DNA of 38,354 nt from assembly GCA_005787035.1 (NCBI GenBank), contig SYCI01000118.1:1-38354 (forward strand), written 5' to 3'. The translations under genes and the position numbers were made by a program. The notes beneath the pieces were generated by a model, which saw only the letters and a program-made list of their open reading frames with translations, searched no databases and was not told where the DNA came from. Below are positions 1 to 9,209 of the stretch, one piece after another (position 1 is the first letter of the stretch; every line of letters begins with the position of its first letter). This DNA comes from Actinomycetota bacterium (GTDB lineage Bacteria; Actinomycetota; Acidimicrobiia; Acidimicrobiales; Ilumatobacteraceae).

Positions 1-1
1 C

Positions 2-1957
2 GACGGGTCGCGAACTCCGCTTCCCAAACCCTCCATCGACACGGGTGCCGGCTTCGAACGGATCCTGGCTCTCATTCAGGGGACCGACTCGGTCTGGGAA
101 ACCGATGCCCTGATGCCTCTGATCGAGGCCGCGCAGTCGGTCACCGGTGGCCGGTACATCGTGGGGGACTACGAGGATCGGACCAGTTTCAGTCTGCGTG
201 TCCTTGCCGAGCACGCTCGGTCGAGCTCGATGCTCGTCGGTGACGGAGTCTTTCCGTCCAACGAAGGTCGCGGTTATGTCTTGCGGCGGATCATTCGCCG
301 AGCGATCCGTCACGCGTATCTGCTCGGAACCGAGAAGCTCGTCATGCCCACCTTGGTCGATACCGCAATCGACACGATGGCGTCGGCGTATCCCACTCTC
401 GGCGCGCAACGCGACTTCATTCAGGGAGTCCTCACCCGCGAGGAAGAGAGATTCCGTCAGACCCTGAAGACGGGCGTGGGAATTCTCGAGTCCGAACTCG
501 AGCAGGTGTCAACGACGAAGAAACTCTCGGGCTCGACTGCCTTCCTGCTGCACGACACCTACGGCTTCCCGCTCGAGGTGACCGAGGAGATGGTCCTCGA
601 GCGCGGATTCAGCGTGGACAGAGATGCTTTCGATGCCGAGATGCGCGCCCAGCGGGAGCGGGCCAAGGCAGCTCGTAAAGGCGACGGCATCGACCAGGAG
701 GTCCAGGAGCACTATCGACAGGTGCTCGAGGAGAAGGGAACCACGGACTTCGTCGGCTACGAAAGTGATGAATGCACGGCAACCGTGATCGACGTCGTGG
801 AAACCGACGACGTAATCGACGTTCTGCTCGATCGCACACCCTTCTACGCCGAGAGCGGAGGACAGGTCGGGGACACCGGCTGGATCACGGGTCCCGATGG
901 TCGGATCGAGGTGCTCGACACCACCTATGCGGTTCCCGGTCTACGTCGCCATCGGTGTCGTGCCGTCGATGGTGAGATCAGGGTTGGCGACGTCGTCGTG
1001 GCGGCGATCGATTCCGGCCGACGTTCGGCGATTCGGCGTCATCACACGGCGACCCATGTCCTTCACTGGGCACTGCGGACCGTCCTCGGGGATCATGTCA
1101 AGCAGGCTGGCTCGCTCGTCGATGACAACCGGCTCCGTTTCGACTTCAGCCACTTCGAAGCCCTGTCGGCCGAAGAAATCGCGCGAATCGAAACTTTGGC
1201 CAACGAACAAACCCTGCAGAATTCCCCGGTCGACGCTTTCGAGACTTCCAAGGACGAAGCGCTCGCTTCTGGCGCCATCGCCTTCTTCGGTGACAAGTAC
1301 GGCGACCGCGTTCGGGTGCTCAGGGCCGGTGAGTCGGTGGAACTGTGTGGAGGCACGCACGTCTCGGCGACCGGCGACATCGGGCTCATCAAGATCATTT
1401 CCGAAGGTTCGATCGGCGCGAATCTGCGACGGGTCGAAGCGGTGGCCGGTGCCCGTTCGCTCGACGTCCTGCAGAGTCGTGAATCGACTCTTTCTCAGGT
1501 GGCTGACCTCGTCGGTGCAACGCCCGATGCAGTTCTCGAGGCGGTCGAACGCAAGCTGAGCGAACTCAAGTCGTCGCAGGACGAGGTCAAACGTCTGAAA
1601 GCCAAGTTGGCGTCCGGGCAGGCGGACGAGATCGCTGCCGGAGCCTCGGCTGGGGTCGTCGTTCAGCGGGTCGATTCACTGCAACCCGGGGAGCTTCGCG
1701 ATCTCGCCCTGGCGGTGCGCCAGGTGTCCGGAATTCGGGTCGTCGTTCTCGGCGGCCTCACGCCTTCCGGCGGTGTTTCTCTCGTGGCCGCGGTTCGGCC
1801 GGATACCGGACTCGTGGCCGGCGATCTGATCAAGGAGGCGGCCAAGGCCGTCGGCGGGGGCGGCGGAGGAAAGGGCGACGTCGCGACTGCAGGTGGCAAA
1901 CAACCCGAGGGTCTTGATCGGGCGCTCGAGCTGGCAGCGGAGGCGGCCCGAGCCTGA
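2..1957 (+). CDS. alaS: Alanyl-tRNA synthetase, C-terminal 651 residues (5' end outside window)
   Basis: Charges tRNA-Ala with alanine in the cytoplasm and edits mischarged Ser/Gly. The frame is open from the first bases, so the gene enters from the left. About 230 N-terminal residues are missing compared with the usual ~880, including most of the catalytic core. Visible features are the end of the core (PKPSIDTGAGFER near the window start), then the editing domain with HHTATH (nt 1040-1057) and CGGTH (nt 1346-1360), which supply the His and Cys zinc ligands. A coiled-coil stretch (about nt 1530-1620) leads to the C-Ala domain, which has a Gly-rich loop near nt 1855-1875. The stop overlaps the ruvX start by one base (TGATG). 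Identity is certain; only the start cannot be seen. Confidence 0.97.
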   Translation, partial: DGSRTPLPKPSIDTGAGFERILALIQGTDSVWETDALMPLIEAAQSVTGGRYIVGDYEDRTSFSLRVLAEHARSSSMLVGDGVFPSNEGRGYVLRRIIRRAIRHAYLLGTEKLVMPTLVDTAIDTMASAYPTLGAQRDFIQGVLTREEERFRQTLKTGVGILESELEQVSTTKKLSGSTAFLLHDTYGFPLEVTEEMVLERGFSVDRDAFDAEMRAQRERAKAARKGDGIDQEVQEHYRQVLEEKGTTDFVGYESDECTATVIDVVETDDVIDVLLDRTPFYAESGGQVGDTGWITGPDGRIEVLDTTYAVPGLRRHRCRAVDGEIRVGDVVVAAIDSGRRSAIRRHHTATHVLHWALRTVLGDHVKQAGSLVDDNRLRFDFSHFEALSAEEIARIETLANEQTLQNSPVDAFETSKDEALASGAIAFFGDKYGDRVRVLRAGESVELCGGTHVSATGDIGLIKIISEGSIGANLRRVEAVAGARSLDVLQSRESTLSQVADLVGATPDAVLEAVERKLSELKSSQDEVKRLKAKLASGQADEIAAGASAGVVVQRVDSLQPGELRDLALAVRQVSGIRVVVLGGLTPSGGVSLVAAVRPDTGLVAGDLIKEAAKAVGGGGGGKGDVATAGGKQPEGLDRALELAAEAARA

Positions 1958-2376
1958 TGCGGGTCATCGCTCTCGATCTCGGTTCCAAGAGAATCGGAGT
2001 GGCGGTGAGTGACTTGTCGGGGACGATCGCTTCGCCTCACTCGGTGATCGCACGATCGTCCTCGCAACGCCACGATCACACCGCGATCCGTCGGATCGTG
2101 ATCGAGGAAGAGGCCGAAGCGATCGTCATCGGACTCCCGCTGTCGCTCGATGGTTCGACGGGCCCGGCTGCTCGGGCCGTCCTCGACGAGGCCGAGAGAA
2201 TCGGTACCGTGATCGATGTGCCGGTTCATCTTCAAGACGAGCGGTTGACCACGGTTGCGGCCGATCGAATCCTTCGGGAAGCCGATCTCTCGGCCAGTGA
2301 GCGTCGCCGCTTCGTCGACAAGGTTGCCGCGGCCGTGATCCTCCAGACCTGGCTCGACGCCCGGCGCGCACCATGA
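1957..2376 (+). CDS. ruvX: Putative pre-16S rRNA nuclease / Holliday-junction resolvase-like RuvX (YqgF)
   Basis: A 139-residue YqgF/RuvX protein with an RNase H-like fold, implicated in 16S rRNA 5' maturation and transcription. The N-terminus MRVIALDLGSKRIGVAVSD is the family signature with the first catalytic Asp. VIGLPLSLDGSTG (about residues 57-69) and the strand containing LQDERLTTV (about residues 92-100) are the other conserved blocks. The C-terminal DKVAAAVILQTWLD (about residues 121-134) carries the last conserved Asp. Length is typical. The ATG shares one base with the alaS stop, and the gene's own stop overlaps the mltG ATG by four bases, which suggests translational coupling. alaS-ruvX-mltG-aroE is a common actinobacterial and Gram-positive order. 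Confidence 0.95.
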   Translation: MRVIALDLGSKRIGVAVSDLSGTIASPHSVIARSSSQRHDHTAIRRIVIEEEAEAIVIGLPLSLDGSTGPAARAVLDEAERIGTVIDVPVHLQDERLTTVAADRILREADLSASERRRFVDKVAAAVILQTWLDARRAP

Positions 2377-3530
2377 CCGACATTCTCGAAAGGGAGTCGA
2401 CGACCGATCCCTACGAAGTCGCGCCCCGAGTGGTCGCCGGTCCCCGTTTCACGCAGTCGTTGAAGCGATTCACGATCGTCGTGTTGGCTCTCTCGTTGTT
2501 CGCCGTGTGTGTGTATGCCGTCACCCAGTGGAGGTATCTCGAACGAGTCAACCCAGCGGGTGACCCGTTGGCCGCTCAATCCTTCGAGGTCACCGAAACC
2601 GACGACCTTCGGTCGGTTTCCGAACGCCTCGAAGATCTGGGTTTCATCGTCGACGCTTCGACCTTCCGCACCTACGTGGCCGATGAAGGTGGGCTCGAGA
2701 TCGTCGAGGGTTTCTACACCCTCGCTCCGCGCGACCACATGGGAAACATCCTTCGGGTTCTGCGCACTCCGCCCAATGAAACATTCATCAAGGTCACCTT
2801 TCCGGAAGGTTTCACGATCGCCCAGATCGCCGACCGCATGGCGGCAAGCGTTCCCGGATTCACCGCCGAGTCGCTCGCGGCCCGCGCATCCAGTGACCTT
2901 TCGCCTTTCGAGAGCACGTACCTGCCGGCGGGGTCACCGAGTCTCGAGGGTCTGCTGTTCCCGGACACCTACTCGGTTGCCGCCGACGTGAAGCCGGCGC
3001 AGCTTCTCCAACGGATGATCCGACTGATGGAACGAGTTGGTCGGCAAGAGGGCCTCGACGAATCAGCGGCGAGCGTGGGCTACACGCCTTATCAAGTTCT
3101 CATCATCGCTTCGATGATCGAGCGTGAGGCCCGGACCTCGGCCGATCGACCCAAGATCGCGCGGGTCATCTACAACCGTCTCGCCCTCGGTATGCCGCTC
3201 GAGATCGACGCGACGCTCTATTACCGACAGAATCCCTCCACCGACTTCGCACTGCTCAAGACGATCGACTCGCCTTACAACACGTACCGATACGTCGGAC
3301 TTCCCCCCACGCCGATCGCCAATCCCGGGCGGGCCTCCATCCGAGCCGCGCTGGCACCGGCCGCCAACCCGTCCTCCAGTAACGAGATCTGCACCGAAGT
3401 TCCGCCCGGTGACCCGTGTCTTTGGCTCTATTACGTCCTAGCCGACTCCGATGGTTCGCACGTCTTCGCCGCGACCCTCGAACAACATCTACGAAATGTG
3501 GATGCGGCACGAGCCTCCGGACTGCTCTGA
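2373..3530 (+). CDS. mltG: Endolytic murein transglycosylase MltG (YceG-like)
   Basis: Membrane-anchored lytic transglycosylase that cleaves nascent glycan strands and limits their length. The 385-residue protein has a short cytoplasmic N-terminus, one membrane segment at about residues 33-51, then the extracytoplasmic YceG domain. The catalytic region reads IIASMIEREA, with the conserved Glu near residue 250. It is followed by KIARVIYNRL and the late block GLPPTPIANPGRASI, all hallmarks of the family. The ATG overlaps the ruvX stop (ATGA). The gene ends 16 bases before aroE. Family assignment is firm; the catalytic Glu is assigned by analogy with E. coli MltG. Confidence 0.95.
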   Translation: MTDILERESTTDPYEVAPRVVAGPRFTQSLKRFTIVVLALSLFAVCVYAVTQWRYLERVNPAGDPLAAQSFEVTETDDLRSVSERLEDLGFIVDASTFRTYVADEGGLEIVEGFYTLAPRDHMGNILRVLRTPPNETFIKVTFPEGFTIAQIADRMAASVPGFTAESLAARASSDLSPFESTYLPAGSPSLEGLLFPDTYSVAADVKPAQLLQRMIRLMERVGRQEGLDESAASVGYTPYQVLIIASMIEREARTSADRPKIARVIYNRLALGMPLEIDATLYYRQNPSTDFALLKTIDSPYNTYRYVGLPPTPIANPGRASIRAALAPAANPSSSNEICTEVPPGDPCLWLYYVLADSDGSHVFAATLEQHLRNVDAARASGLL

Positions 3531-3546
3531 TGGGGAAGTGGACGTC

Positions 3547-4386
3547 GTGAGCATTTCGGGTGCGACCAAAGTGGCTGCGGTCGTCGGGTGGCCGATCGAA
3601 CATTCGTTGTCACCCGCGATCCACAACGCGGGCTTCGTATCGACTGGCGTCGATTGGACTTACGTGGCCCTCGGAGTTCGGCCGGAACATGGAGACAAAA
3701 TCGTCGAGATGTCGGCCGGTCTCGGAGTCGCCGGGCTGAGTGTGACGATGCCGTACAAGACGACGGTGGCCGCCCAGGTTCACGAGGTCGACGAGACCAG
3801 TCGGCGACTGGAATCGGTGAACACGGTTTCCTTCGCGGAGGATCATCGCTCGCGAGGTCACACCACCGATGGTGACGGTCTCCTCGGAGCACTCGCCAGC
3901 GAAGGAGTCGAAGTATCGGGACGATCGGTTCTGGTCCTCGGTACGGGCGGAGCCGGCCGCTCGGTCATCGAAGCTTTCTCTCGGCGCTCTCCGCGACGGC
4001 TCATGGTGTCCAATCGGTCATCCGATCGTTCCGAACCGTTTGGCATCGCGTCCAAGACGGAACGTGTCGACTGGGCCGAGCGCACGGCAGCCGTCGCGGC
4101 AGCCGACATCGTCGTCAACTGCACCTCCGTCGGTATGGGCACCGATCGGTCGACACCTTTCGACACCGCTTGTGTCGGGTCACAGCACACGATCGTCGAT
4201 CTTGTGTACCACCCACTCGAGACTCGCTTGCTCGAGGAAGCGCGCCGAAGAGGAGCACGTCCGATCGGGGGTCTGGGGATGCTCGTTCATCAGGCCGCAC
4301 TCCAACAGAAGATCTGGACCGGCCACCTGCCCGATGTCGAACTCATGAGCCGCGTCGCCCGTTCGGCGTTGGCAGCACGGGGATAG
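3547..4386 (+). CDS. aroE: Shikimate dehydrogenase
   Basis: Reduces 3-dehydroshikimate to shikimate with NADPH. The N-terminal substrate domain shows VVGWPIEHSLSPAIHNAGF and the catalytic Lys in VTMPYKTTVA (about residue 70). The conserved Asp lies in TTDGDGLLG. The nucleotide-binding loop is VLGTGGAGRSVI, and the C-terminal signature is GGLGMLVHQAALQ. The frame stays open upstream into mltG. I chose GTG 3547 because it lies about ten bases after a GGGGAAG Shine-Dalgarno-like run and gives a normal N-terminus of about 280 residues; GTG 3538 is possible. The aroC promoter-like hexamer overlaps its stop codon. Confidence 0.94.
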   Translation: MSISGATKVAAVVGWPIEHSLSPAIHNAGFVSTGVDWTYVALGVRPEHGDKIVEMSAGLGVAGLSVTMPYKTTVAAQVHEVDETSRRLESVNTVSFAEDHRSRGHTTDGDGLLGALASEGVEVSGRSVLVLGTGGAGRSVIEAFSRRSPRRLMVSNRSSDRSEPFGIASKTERVDWAERTAAVAAADIVVNCTSVGMGTDRSTPFDTACVGSQHTIVDLVYHPLETRLLEEARRRGARPIGGLGMLVHQAALQQKIWTGHLPDVELMSRVARSALAARG

Positions 4387-4389
4387 CCT
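4384..4389 (+). promoter_or_regulatory. Predicted leaderless -10 element for aroC
   Basis: TAGCCT fits the actinobacterial TANNNT -10 consensus and ends seven bases before the aroC ATG at 4397, where no Shine-Dalgarno site is visible. Transcription would start at or next to the ATG. It overlaps the aroE stop codon, so aroC could be expressed from its own leaderless promoter as well as by read-through. No convincing -35 is seen. Confidence 0.5.
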
Positions 4390-4396
4390 GACGTCG

Positions 4397-5560
4397 ATGC
4401 TTCGTTATCTGACGGCTGGTGAATCCCATGGACGGGCGTTGTCCGTGATCGTCGAAGGATTGCCCGCTGGCCTGCCGATCACCGTCGAGGACATCCAGGT
4501 CGAACTGGGTCGACGCCGCCTCGGTTACGGCCGCGGCCCTCGTCAGAGATTCGAAGCCGACGAAGTCACCTTGATCGGCGGTGTTCGTCACGGTCGTACC
4601 CTTGGTTCGCCGGTCGCCATCGAGATCAAGAACTCAGAATGGTTCCGCTCCGACAAGTGGCACGCCGAAATGGATCCGGCGCCCGGTCGGACCGAGAAGC
4701 CGCTGACCAGTGTCCGCCCCGGGCACGCCGACCTCGTCGGTATGCAGAAATACGGTTTCACCGACGCGCGCGACGTCCTCGAACGGGCCAGTGCCCGGGA
4801 GACTGCGGCACGTGTCGCGGCCGGAGCATTGGCCAAGGCCCTGCTTTCGCACATTGGTACCACGGTGATTTCCCATGTGATCCAGATGGGCGACGCGCGA
4901 ACTCAGTCGCAGGTACGTCCATGTCCGGACGACTTGAACCGCGTCGACGAATCACCGGTGCGTTGTTTCGATCGTTCGGCTGAAGCCGCCATGATCACGG
5001 CCATCGAGGCCGCGGCCAAGGAAGGTGACTCTCTCGGCGGTTTGGTCGAGGTACTCGGTTTCGGAGTTCCCGTGGGTTTGGGCAGTCACGTCCACTGGGA
5101 CAGAAAGATCGACGGACTCATCGCCCAGTCGATCATGAGCATCCAGGCCGTGAAGGGAGTCGAGATCGGTGATGGTTTCGAAGTCGCCGGTCGTCGGGGG
5201 AGCCAAGCGCACGATCCGATTAGGTGGGACGATCAGGCGGCCGATTACGTACGGGAGGGAACACTCGCCGGGGGCACCGAAGGTGGCATGACCACCGGAG
5301 AGCTTCTCGTCGTGCGGGCGGCCATGAAGCCGCTCGCGACGTTGAACCGTCCTACGTTGCCGACCGTCGATGTGGTCACCAAAGAGTCAACGGTCTCGTT
5401 CAAGGAACGCACTGACGTGACGGCCGTTCCGGCCATGGGTGTCGTGGCCGAGACCATGGTCGCGCTGGTCCTGGCCGGAGAAGCTCAGCGGAAGTTCGGT
5501 GGTGACTCCTTGGCCGAATTCGTGCGTAACGCCGAAGCCGCCGAGCGCGCCCGTCGATGA
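4397..5560 (+). CDS. aroC: Chorismate synthase
   Basis: Converts 5-enolpyruvylshikimate-3-phosphate to chorismate using reduced FMN; last step of the common aromatic pathway. The 387-residue protein starts MLRYLTAGESHGRALS, the classic N-terminal signature. It continues with GRRRLGYGRGPRQ, SVRPGHADLVGMQKY, and RASARETAARVAAGA, all core FMN/substrate-binding blocks. GTEGGMTTGE (about residue 295) and MKPLATL complete the set. The aroK ATG overlaps its stop (ATGA). Within the pathway only aroG/aroF (DAHP synthase) and aroA (EPSP synthase) are absent from this cluster. Confidence 0.97.
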   Translation: MLRYLTAGESHGRALSVIVEGLPAGLPITVEDIQVELGRRRLGYGRGPRQRFEADEVTLIGGVRHGRTLGSPVAIEIKNSEWFRSDKWHAEMDPAPGRTEKPLTSVRPGHADLVGMQKYGFTDARDVLERASARETAARVAAGALAKALLSHIGTTVISHVIQMGDARTQSQVRPCPDDLNRVDESPVRCFDRSAEAAMITAIEAAAKEGDSLGGLVEVLGFGVPVGLGSHVHWDRKIDGLIAQSIMSIQAVKGVEIGDGFEVAGRRGSQAHDPIRWDDQAADYVREGTLAGGTEGGMTTGELLVVRAAMKPLATLNRPTLPTVDVVTKESTVSFKERTDVTAVPAMGVVAETMVALVLAGEAQRKFGGDSLAEFVRNAEAAERARR

Positions 5561-6087
5561 CCACCGAGCATGTCGTTCTGGTCGGACTCATGGGGACCGG
5601 TAAGACGACCGTTGGCAAACGAGTCGCCCGGGAACTCGGTCGCCGTTTCGTCGATTCCGACGCGGAAATCGAGGGCCTCCACGGTCGGTCGGTTCGCGAC
5701 ATCTTCGAGTCTTCGGGTGAGCCGGCTTTCCGCAAGATCGAGAGCGAGTTGCTCGAGCAGCTACTCGCCAGCGATGTCGCGGTCGTGCTCGCGACGGGCG
5801 GCGGGGTGGTTCTGGCCGAGCGCAATCGTCGATTGTTGAAGCAGACTCGGCACGTGGTGTGGTTAAGGGCAGAAGTGGGAACCCTGGAGTCGAGACTTCG
5901 CGCTACGAAGGGACTGGCTCGACGACCGCTACTCGATGGCGATCTTCGCCAGCGCCTCGAGGTCCTGTCGTACGAAAGAGGCGATCTCTACCGAGAGGTC
6001 GCGACAAGCATCATCGATGTCGACGGTTTGGATTCGGACCAGGTTTGCGATCTCGTTCTCGACCGCGTCGGAGGGTCCGAACGATGA
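5557..6087 (+). CDS. aroK: Shikimate kinase
   Basis: Phosphorylates the 3-hydroxyl of shikimate with ATP. This 176-residue P-loop protein has Walker A GLMGTGKTT (residues 10-18) and the shikimate-binding DSDAEIE motif (near residue 33). FRKIESE (near residue 60), the Walker-B-like ATGGGVVL and the LID-region RPLL are also present. The C-terminal YREVA is typical. It overlaps aroC upstream and aroB downstream by four bases each (ATGA), consistent with coupled translation of consecutive pathway enzymes. Confidence 0.96.
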   Translation: MTTEHVVLVGLMGTGKTTVGKRVARELGRRFVDSDAEIEGLHGRSVRDIFESSGEPAFRKIESELLEQLLASDVAVVLATGGGVVLAERNRRLLKQTRHVVWLRAEVGTLESRLRATKGLARRPLLDGDLRQRLEVLSYERGDLYREVATSIIDVDGLDSDQVCDLVLDRVGGSER

Positions 6088-7127
6088 GTCGGCGAGAGAT
6101 CATCGTCGATCTCGGCGACCGGTCCTACCCGGTCATCGTCGGCGAAGGTGTGGCTTCGCTGATCGACGACTACCTCCCGTCGACGGCAAGACGGGCAGTT
6201 GTCGTCACCGAGGCCGGCCTTCCATTCGAGTGTCGCCCATCGATCGATCATGCGGTCGTCGAGTTGGCGCCGGGTGAGGAATCGAAGTCGCTTCGCACGG
6301 TGGAGAACATCTCGCGGCTCTTCGCCACTCACGGCCTCACGCGGGCCGATGTGGTGATCGCTGTCGGCGGGGGGATGATCACCGACGTCGCCGGTTTCAG
6401 CGCCGCGTGCTGGCATCGGGGCACCGCTTTCATCAACGTTCCCACGACCCTTCTCGGGATGGTCGACGCCGCCATCGGCGGCAAGACCGCCGTGAACATT
6501 CCCGAGGGCAAGAACCTCGTCGGCGCCTTTTGGCAACCGGCGGCCGTTCTCGCCGACACGCGGTCTCTCACCACGTTGCCCGACAAGGAAATGCGTTGTG
6601 GACTCGGTGAAGTCGCCAAGTACCACTTCATCGCGGGCGACGACATGCTGTCGATGACGATCGTCGATCGGATCGCTCGTTGCGCGGCGATCAAGGCCGA
6701 GATCGTCGCTTCCGATGAACGCGAGGGTGGTCGTCGAGCGTTGCTGAACTACGGCCACACATTGGCCCATGCGATCGAGAGCGTCGGTGCCCACGAGTTG
6801 GCCCACGGCGAGGCGGTGGCGGTCGGCCTGCTCTTCGCCGCGCATCTCGCGCACGCCCTCGGCCGGATCGACGATCGTCGGGTCGCTCAGCATCATCAGG
6901 TCGTTCGTTCCGAGTACGGACTGGTCAGCGACTCACAATGGAATCTCGTCCGCCGTCTGGACCCCAGTGAACTCGTGTCGAGCATGACCCGCGACAAGAA
7001 GGCGGTTGACGGCCTCACCTTCGTTCTCGACGGGACGTCCGGCCTCGAAGTCGTGGTCGGAGTCGATCCGACGATCGTCGGCGAGTCGCTCCGAAACTTC
7101 CTCGGCCAGGCGGTTCTTCACGGCTAA
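6084..7127 (+). CDS. aroB: 3-dehydroquinate synthase
   Basis: NAD- and metal-dependent enzyme converting DAHP to 3-dehydroquinate. It has 347 residues, a normal length. The NAD-binding block is VIAVGGGMITDVAGF, followed by INVPTTLLGMVDAAIGGKT. Metal ligands lie in GLGEVAKYHF (Glu), NYGHTLAHAIE (His) and LAHGEAVAVG (His). The frame is open well upstream inside aroK, but the conserved N-terminus (MSRREIIVDLGDRSYPVIVG) begins at ATG 6084. That ATG overlaps the aroK stop by four bases, which decides the start. aroQ follows after four bases. Confidence 0.96.
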   Translation: MSRREIIVDLGDRSYPVIVGEGVASLIDDYLPSTARRAVVVTEAGLPFECRPSIDHAVVELAPGEESKSLRTVENISRLFATHGLTRADVVIAVGGGMITDVAGFSAACWHRGTAFINVPTTLLGMVDAAIGGKTAVNIPEGKNLVGAFWQPAAVLADTRSLTTLPDKEMRCGLGEVAKYHFIAGDDMLSMTIVDRIARCAAIKAEIVASDEREGGRRALLNYGHTLAHAIESVGAHELAHGEAVAVGLLFAAHLAHALGRIDDRRVAQHHQVVRSEYGLVSDSQWNLVRRLDPSELVSSMTRDKKAVDGLTFVLDGTSGLEVVVGVDPTIVGESLRNFLGQAVLHG

Positions 7128-7131
7128 GTTC

Positions 7132-7578
7132 GTGTCCGTGTCCTCGATCCTGCTTCTCCACGGTCCGAATCTGAATCTTCTCGGACAGCGCGAACCCGAG
7201 ATCTACGGGACCGCCACCCTGGACGATTACGTCACCGCTTGTACCTCTCACGCGGCCATCCGGGGCTTCGATCTGGCGAGTTTGCAATCGAATCACGAAG
7301 GGGACCTCGTCGAGGCGATTCACGCGGCCAGAGGAGTACACGCGGCAATCATCATCAACGCCGGAGCCTTCACCCATTACGCCTGGTCGTTGCACGATGC
7401 GCTGGCCACGTTCGCCGGTCCCGTCATCGAGGTTCACATCTCGAATCCGAACGCGCGAGAACCGTGGCGGCACACGAGCGTGATCGCGCCCGTAGCTCGA
7501 GGTTCCATCGCCGGTTTGGGCCTCCGGGGATACCTTCTCGCGATCGACGCCGTCGCCGACCTCGTGTCCGAGGCTTGA
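7132..7578 (+). CDS. aroQ: Type II 3-dehydroquinate dehydratase
   Basis: Dehydrates 3-dehydroquinate to 3-dehydroshikimate through the trans-elimination (type II) chemistry. The roughly 148-residue protein carries LLHGPNLNLLGQREPEIYG, with the catalytic Arg and Tyr. QSNHEGDLVEAIH, INAGAFTHYAW and EVHISNPNAREPWRHTSVI follow, the last with the His/Arg active-site set. The upstream frame extends into aroB. GTG 7132, just after the aroB stop, or GTG 7138 are the plausible starts; no strong Shine-Dalgarno site separates them. The stop is followed after two bases by the peptidase start. Confidence 0.94.
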   Translation: MSVSSILLLHGPNLNLLGQREPEIYGTATLDDYVTACTSHAAIRGFDLASLQSNHEGDLVEAIHAARGVHAAIIINAGAFTHYAWSLHDALATFAGPVIEVHISNPNAREPWRHTSVIAPVARGSIAGLGLRGYLLAIDAVADLVSEA

Positions 7579-7580
7579 GA

Positions 7581-8657
7581 TTGGGCATTGGTAACGAACG
7601 GCTGTCGCGTCTGGTCGAGGCGTTGCCGGATGATCGTGCTCTGCTTCTGACCGATCGGTCCGACGTTCGCTGGGCGAGTGGTTTCGCCGGATCGAACGGT
7701 TGGCTGGTCGCTCGTGGGAATGATCGTTGGTTGATCACCGACGGCCGATACTTGGAGCAAGCAGCCCACCAAACCAACACTCACGGCCTCGATTGCGAGA
7801 TCATCGAAGCCCGTACCCAGAACCAGATGGTGCAGGAAGTCGCCGCCAGGATTTCCGGAAGGGTGGCAGTGCGCGGGTCGGCCATCAGTTGGTCGTTGCA
7901 CGACGAACTCGTGTCCGCGGGTCGACCCCCGGAGGACCACGAGCCGGTCGTCGCCAATTGTCGTCGTCGCAAGGACGAGGCCGAGATCGTGACCATCTCG
8001 CGCGCGGCGGCCATCGCCGATCGTGCTCTCTCTGAAGTCATCGACTCCTTTCGTGGAGGAGAGCGCGAGCGTGACCTACGCGACGAACTCGAGTACCGAA
8101 TGAGAAAACTCGGAGCCGACGGTCCTTCCTACGAGACGATCGTGGCCTCGGGACCGACCAATGCGGCCCGTCCTCACCACCAACCGACCGATCGGCGTTT
8201 GGAGAGTGGCGATTCCCTGATCATCGACGTCGGGGCACTGGTCGAGGGCTACCACTCCGACATGACACGGACCTTTTTCGTCGGTGCGCCATCGAGCGAG
8301 TTGACCGAGATCTACCGGATCGTCGAGGAAGCTCAACTGGCCGGTCTGGCTGCGGTCCGGGCCGGCGTTGCCGGCGTCGATGTCGACACTGCGTGTCGTC
8401 GTGTCTTCGAGGAAGCCGGCCGTCTCGACCTCTATCCGCACGGCACCGGCCACGGGGTCGGACTCGACATCCATGAGGAACCCTTCTTTGGACCTCGATG
8501 TCAGTCGACTCTCGGGGTCGGAGAAGTCGTGACCGTGGAGCCCGGGCTCTATCGTGGAGGCCTTGGCGGTGTGCGAATCGAGGATCTCGTCCTCGTGACC
8601 GAAGATGGCTGCCAAATCCTCACCAAATACCCCAAGGACCTGCGATGCCTGCCATAA
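7581..8657 (+). CDS. Xaa-Pro aminopeptidase / M24 family metallopeptidase
   Basis: M24B (pita-bread) peptidase, probably releasing N-terminal residues preceding proline in the cytoplasm. The N-terminal creatinase-like domain ([20 protein letters not shown]) covers about residues 1-130. The catalytic domain supplies the usual metal ligands: Asp in [20 protein letters not shown] (two Asp), His in [13 protein letters not shown], and Glu in [17 protein letters not shown] (two Glu). TTG 7581 is chosen as the start because a GAGG site ends seven bases upstream and the product (358 aa) matches PepQ-like lengths. The frame extends further into aroQ but that part shows no family resemblance. Its end overlaps efp by 13 bases. 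Peptidase next to efp is a frequent bacterial arrangement. Confidence 0.92.
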   Translation: MGIGNERLSRLVEALPDDRALLLTDRSDVRWASGFAGSNGWLVARGNDRWLITDGRYLEQAAHQTNTHGLDCEIIEARTQNQMVQEVAARISGRVAVRGSAISWSLHDELVSAGRPPEDHEPVVANCRRRKDEAEIVTISRAAAIADRALSEVIDSFRGGERERDLRDELEYRMRKLGADGPSYETIVASGPTNAARPHHQPTDRRLESGDSLIIDVGALVEGYHSDMTRTFFVGAPSSELTEIYRIVEEAQLAGLAAVRAGVAGVDVDTACRRVFEEAGRLDLYPHGTGHGVGLDIHEEPFFGPRCQSTLGVGEVVTVEPGLYRGGLGGVRIEDLVLVTEDGCQILTKYPKDLRCLP

Positions 8658-9208
8658 CCACCAACGACCTCAAGAACGGGATCACCCTCGAACTCGACAA
8701 CGGACTCTTCCAGGTCGTCGAGTTCCAGCACGTGAAGCCCGGTAAGGGCGGCGCCTTCGTCCGGACGAAGTTGCGAAATCTCCGTACCGGAAACGTCTTC
8801 GAGAAGACTTTCAACGCCGGTATCCGGGTCGAGCAAGCACTCCTCGAGAAAAAGGACATGCAATTTCTCTACCGAGACGGCGACGACTACGTCTTCATGG
8901 ACACCGAGTCCTACGACCAGATGAACGTCGCGCCGACCGCACTCGGAGATGCTGCCGATTACCTCATCGAGTCGATGGTGGCCATCATCGCCATCCACAA
9001 CGGCGAGATCGTCTCGGTTGAAATTCCGGCTTCGGTCGAGCTCACCATCGCCGTGACCGAACCAGGGATCCAGGGTGATCGTGTGTCGGGTGCACGGAAG
9101 CCGGCCGAACTCGAGACTGGAAAGACGATCCAGGTTCCGCTCTTCGTGAACGTGGGCGACCGCGTCAAGGTCGACACCCGCTCCGGCGAATACATCACCC
9201 GAGTCTGA
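8645..9208 (+). CDS. efp: Elongation factor P
   Basis: Ribosome-binding factor that rescues stalling at polyproline stretches. The 187-residue protein starts [15 protein letters not shown]. Its KOW-like domain I includes the loop [17 protein letters not shown], where the Lys near residue 32 sits at the tip modified in some bacteria. The two OB domains follow, with the conserved C-terminal [17 protein letters not shown]. An AAGGA Shine-Dalgarno site (8634-8638) is six bases before the ATG, inside the end of the peptidase gene. I see no EpmA/EpmB-type or rhamnosyl modification genes nearby. Confidence 0.97.
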   Translation: MPAITTNDLKNGITLELDNGLFQVVEFQHVKPGKGGAFVRTKLRNLRTGNVFEKTFNAGIRVEQALLEKKDMQFLYRDGDDYVFMDTESYDQMNVAPTALGDAADYLIESMVAIIAIHNGEIVSVEIPASVELTIAVTEPGIQGDRVSGARKPAELETGKTIQVPLFVNVGDRVKVDTRSGEYITRV

Positions 9209-9209
9209 G

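Noticed and set aside
7239-7580. Longer N-terminus for the Xaa-Pro peptidase inside aroQ
   Set aside because: The added residues are Arg/His-rich with no family resemblance; TTG 7581 has a GAGG site seven bases upstream.
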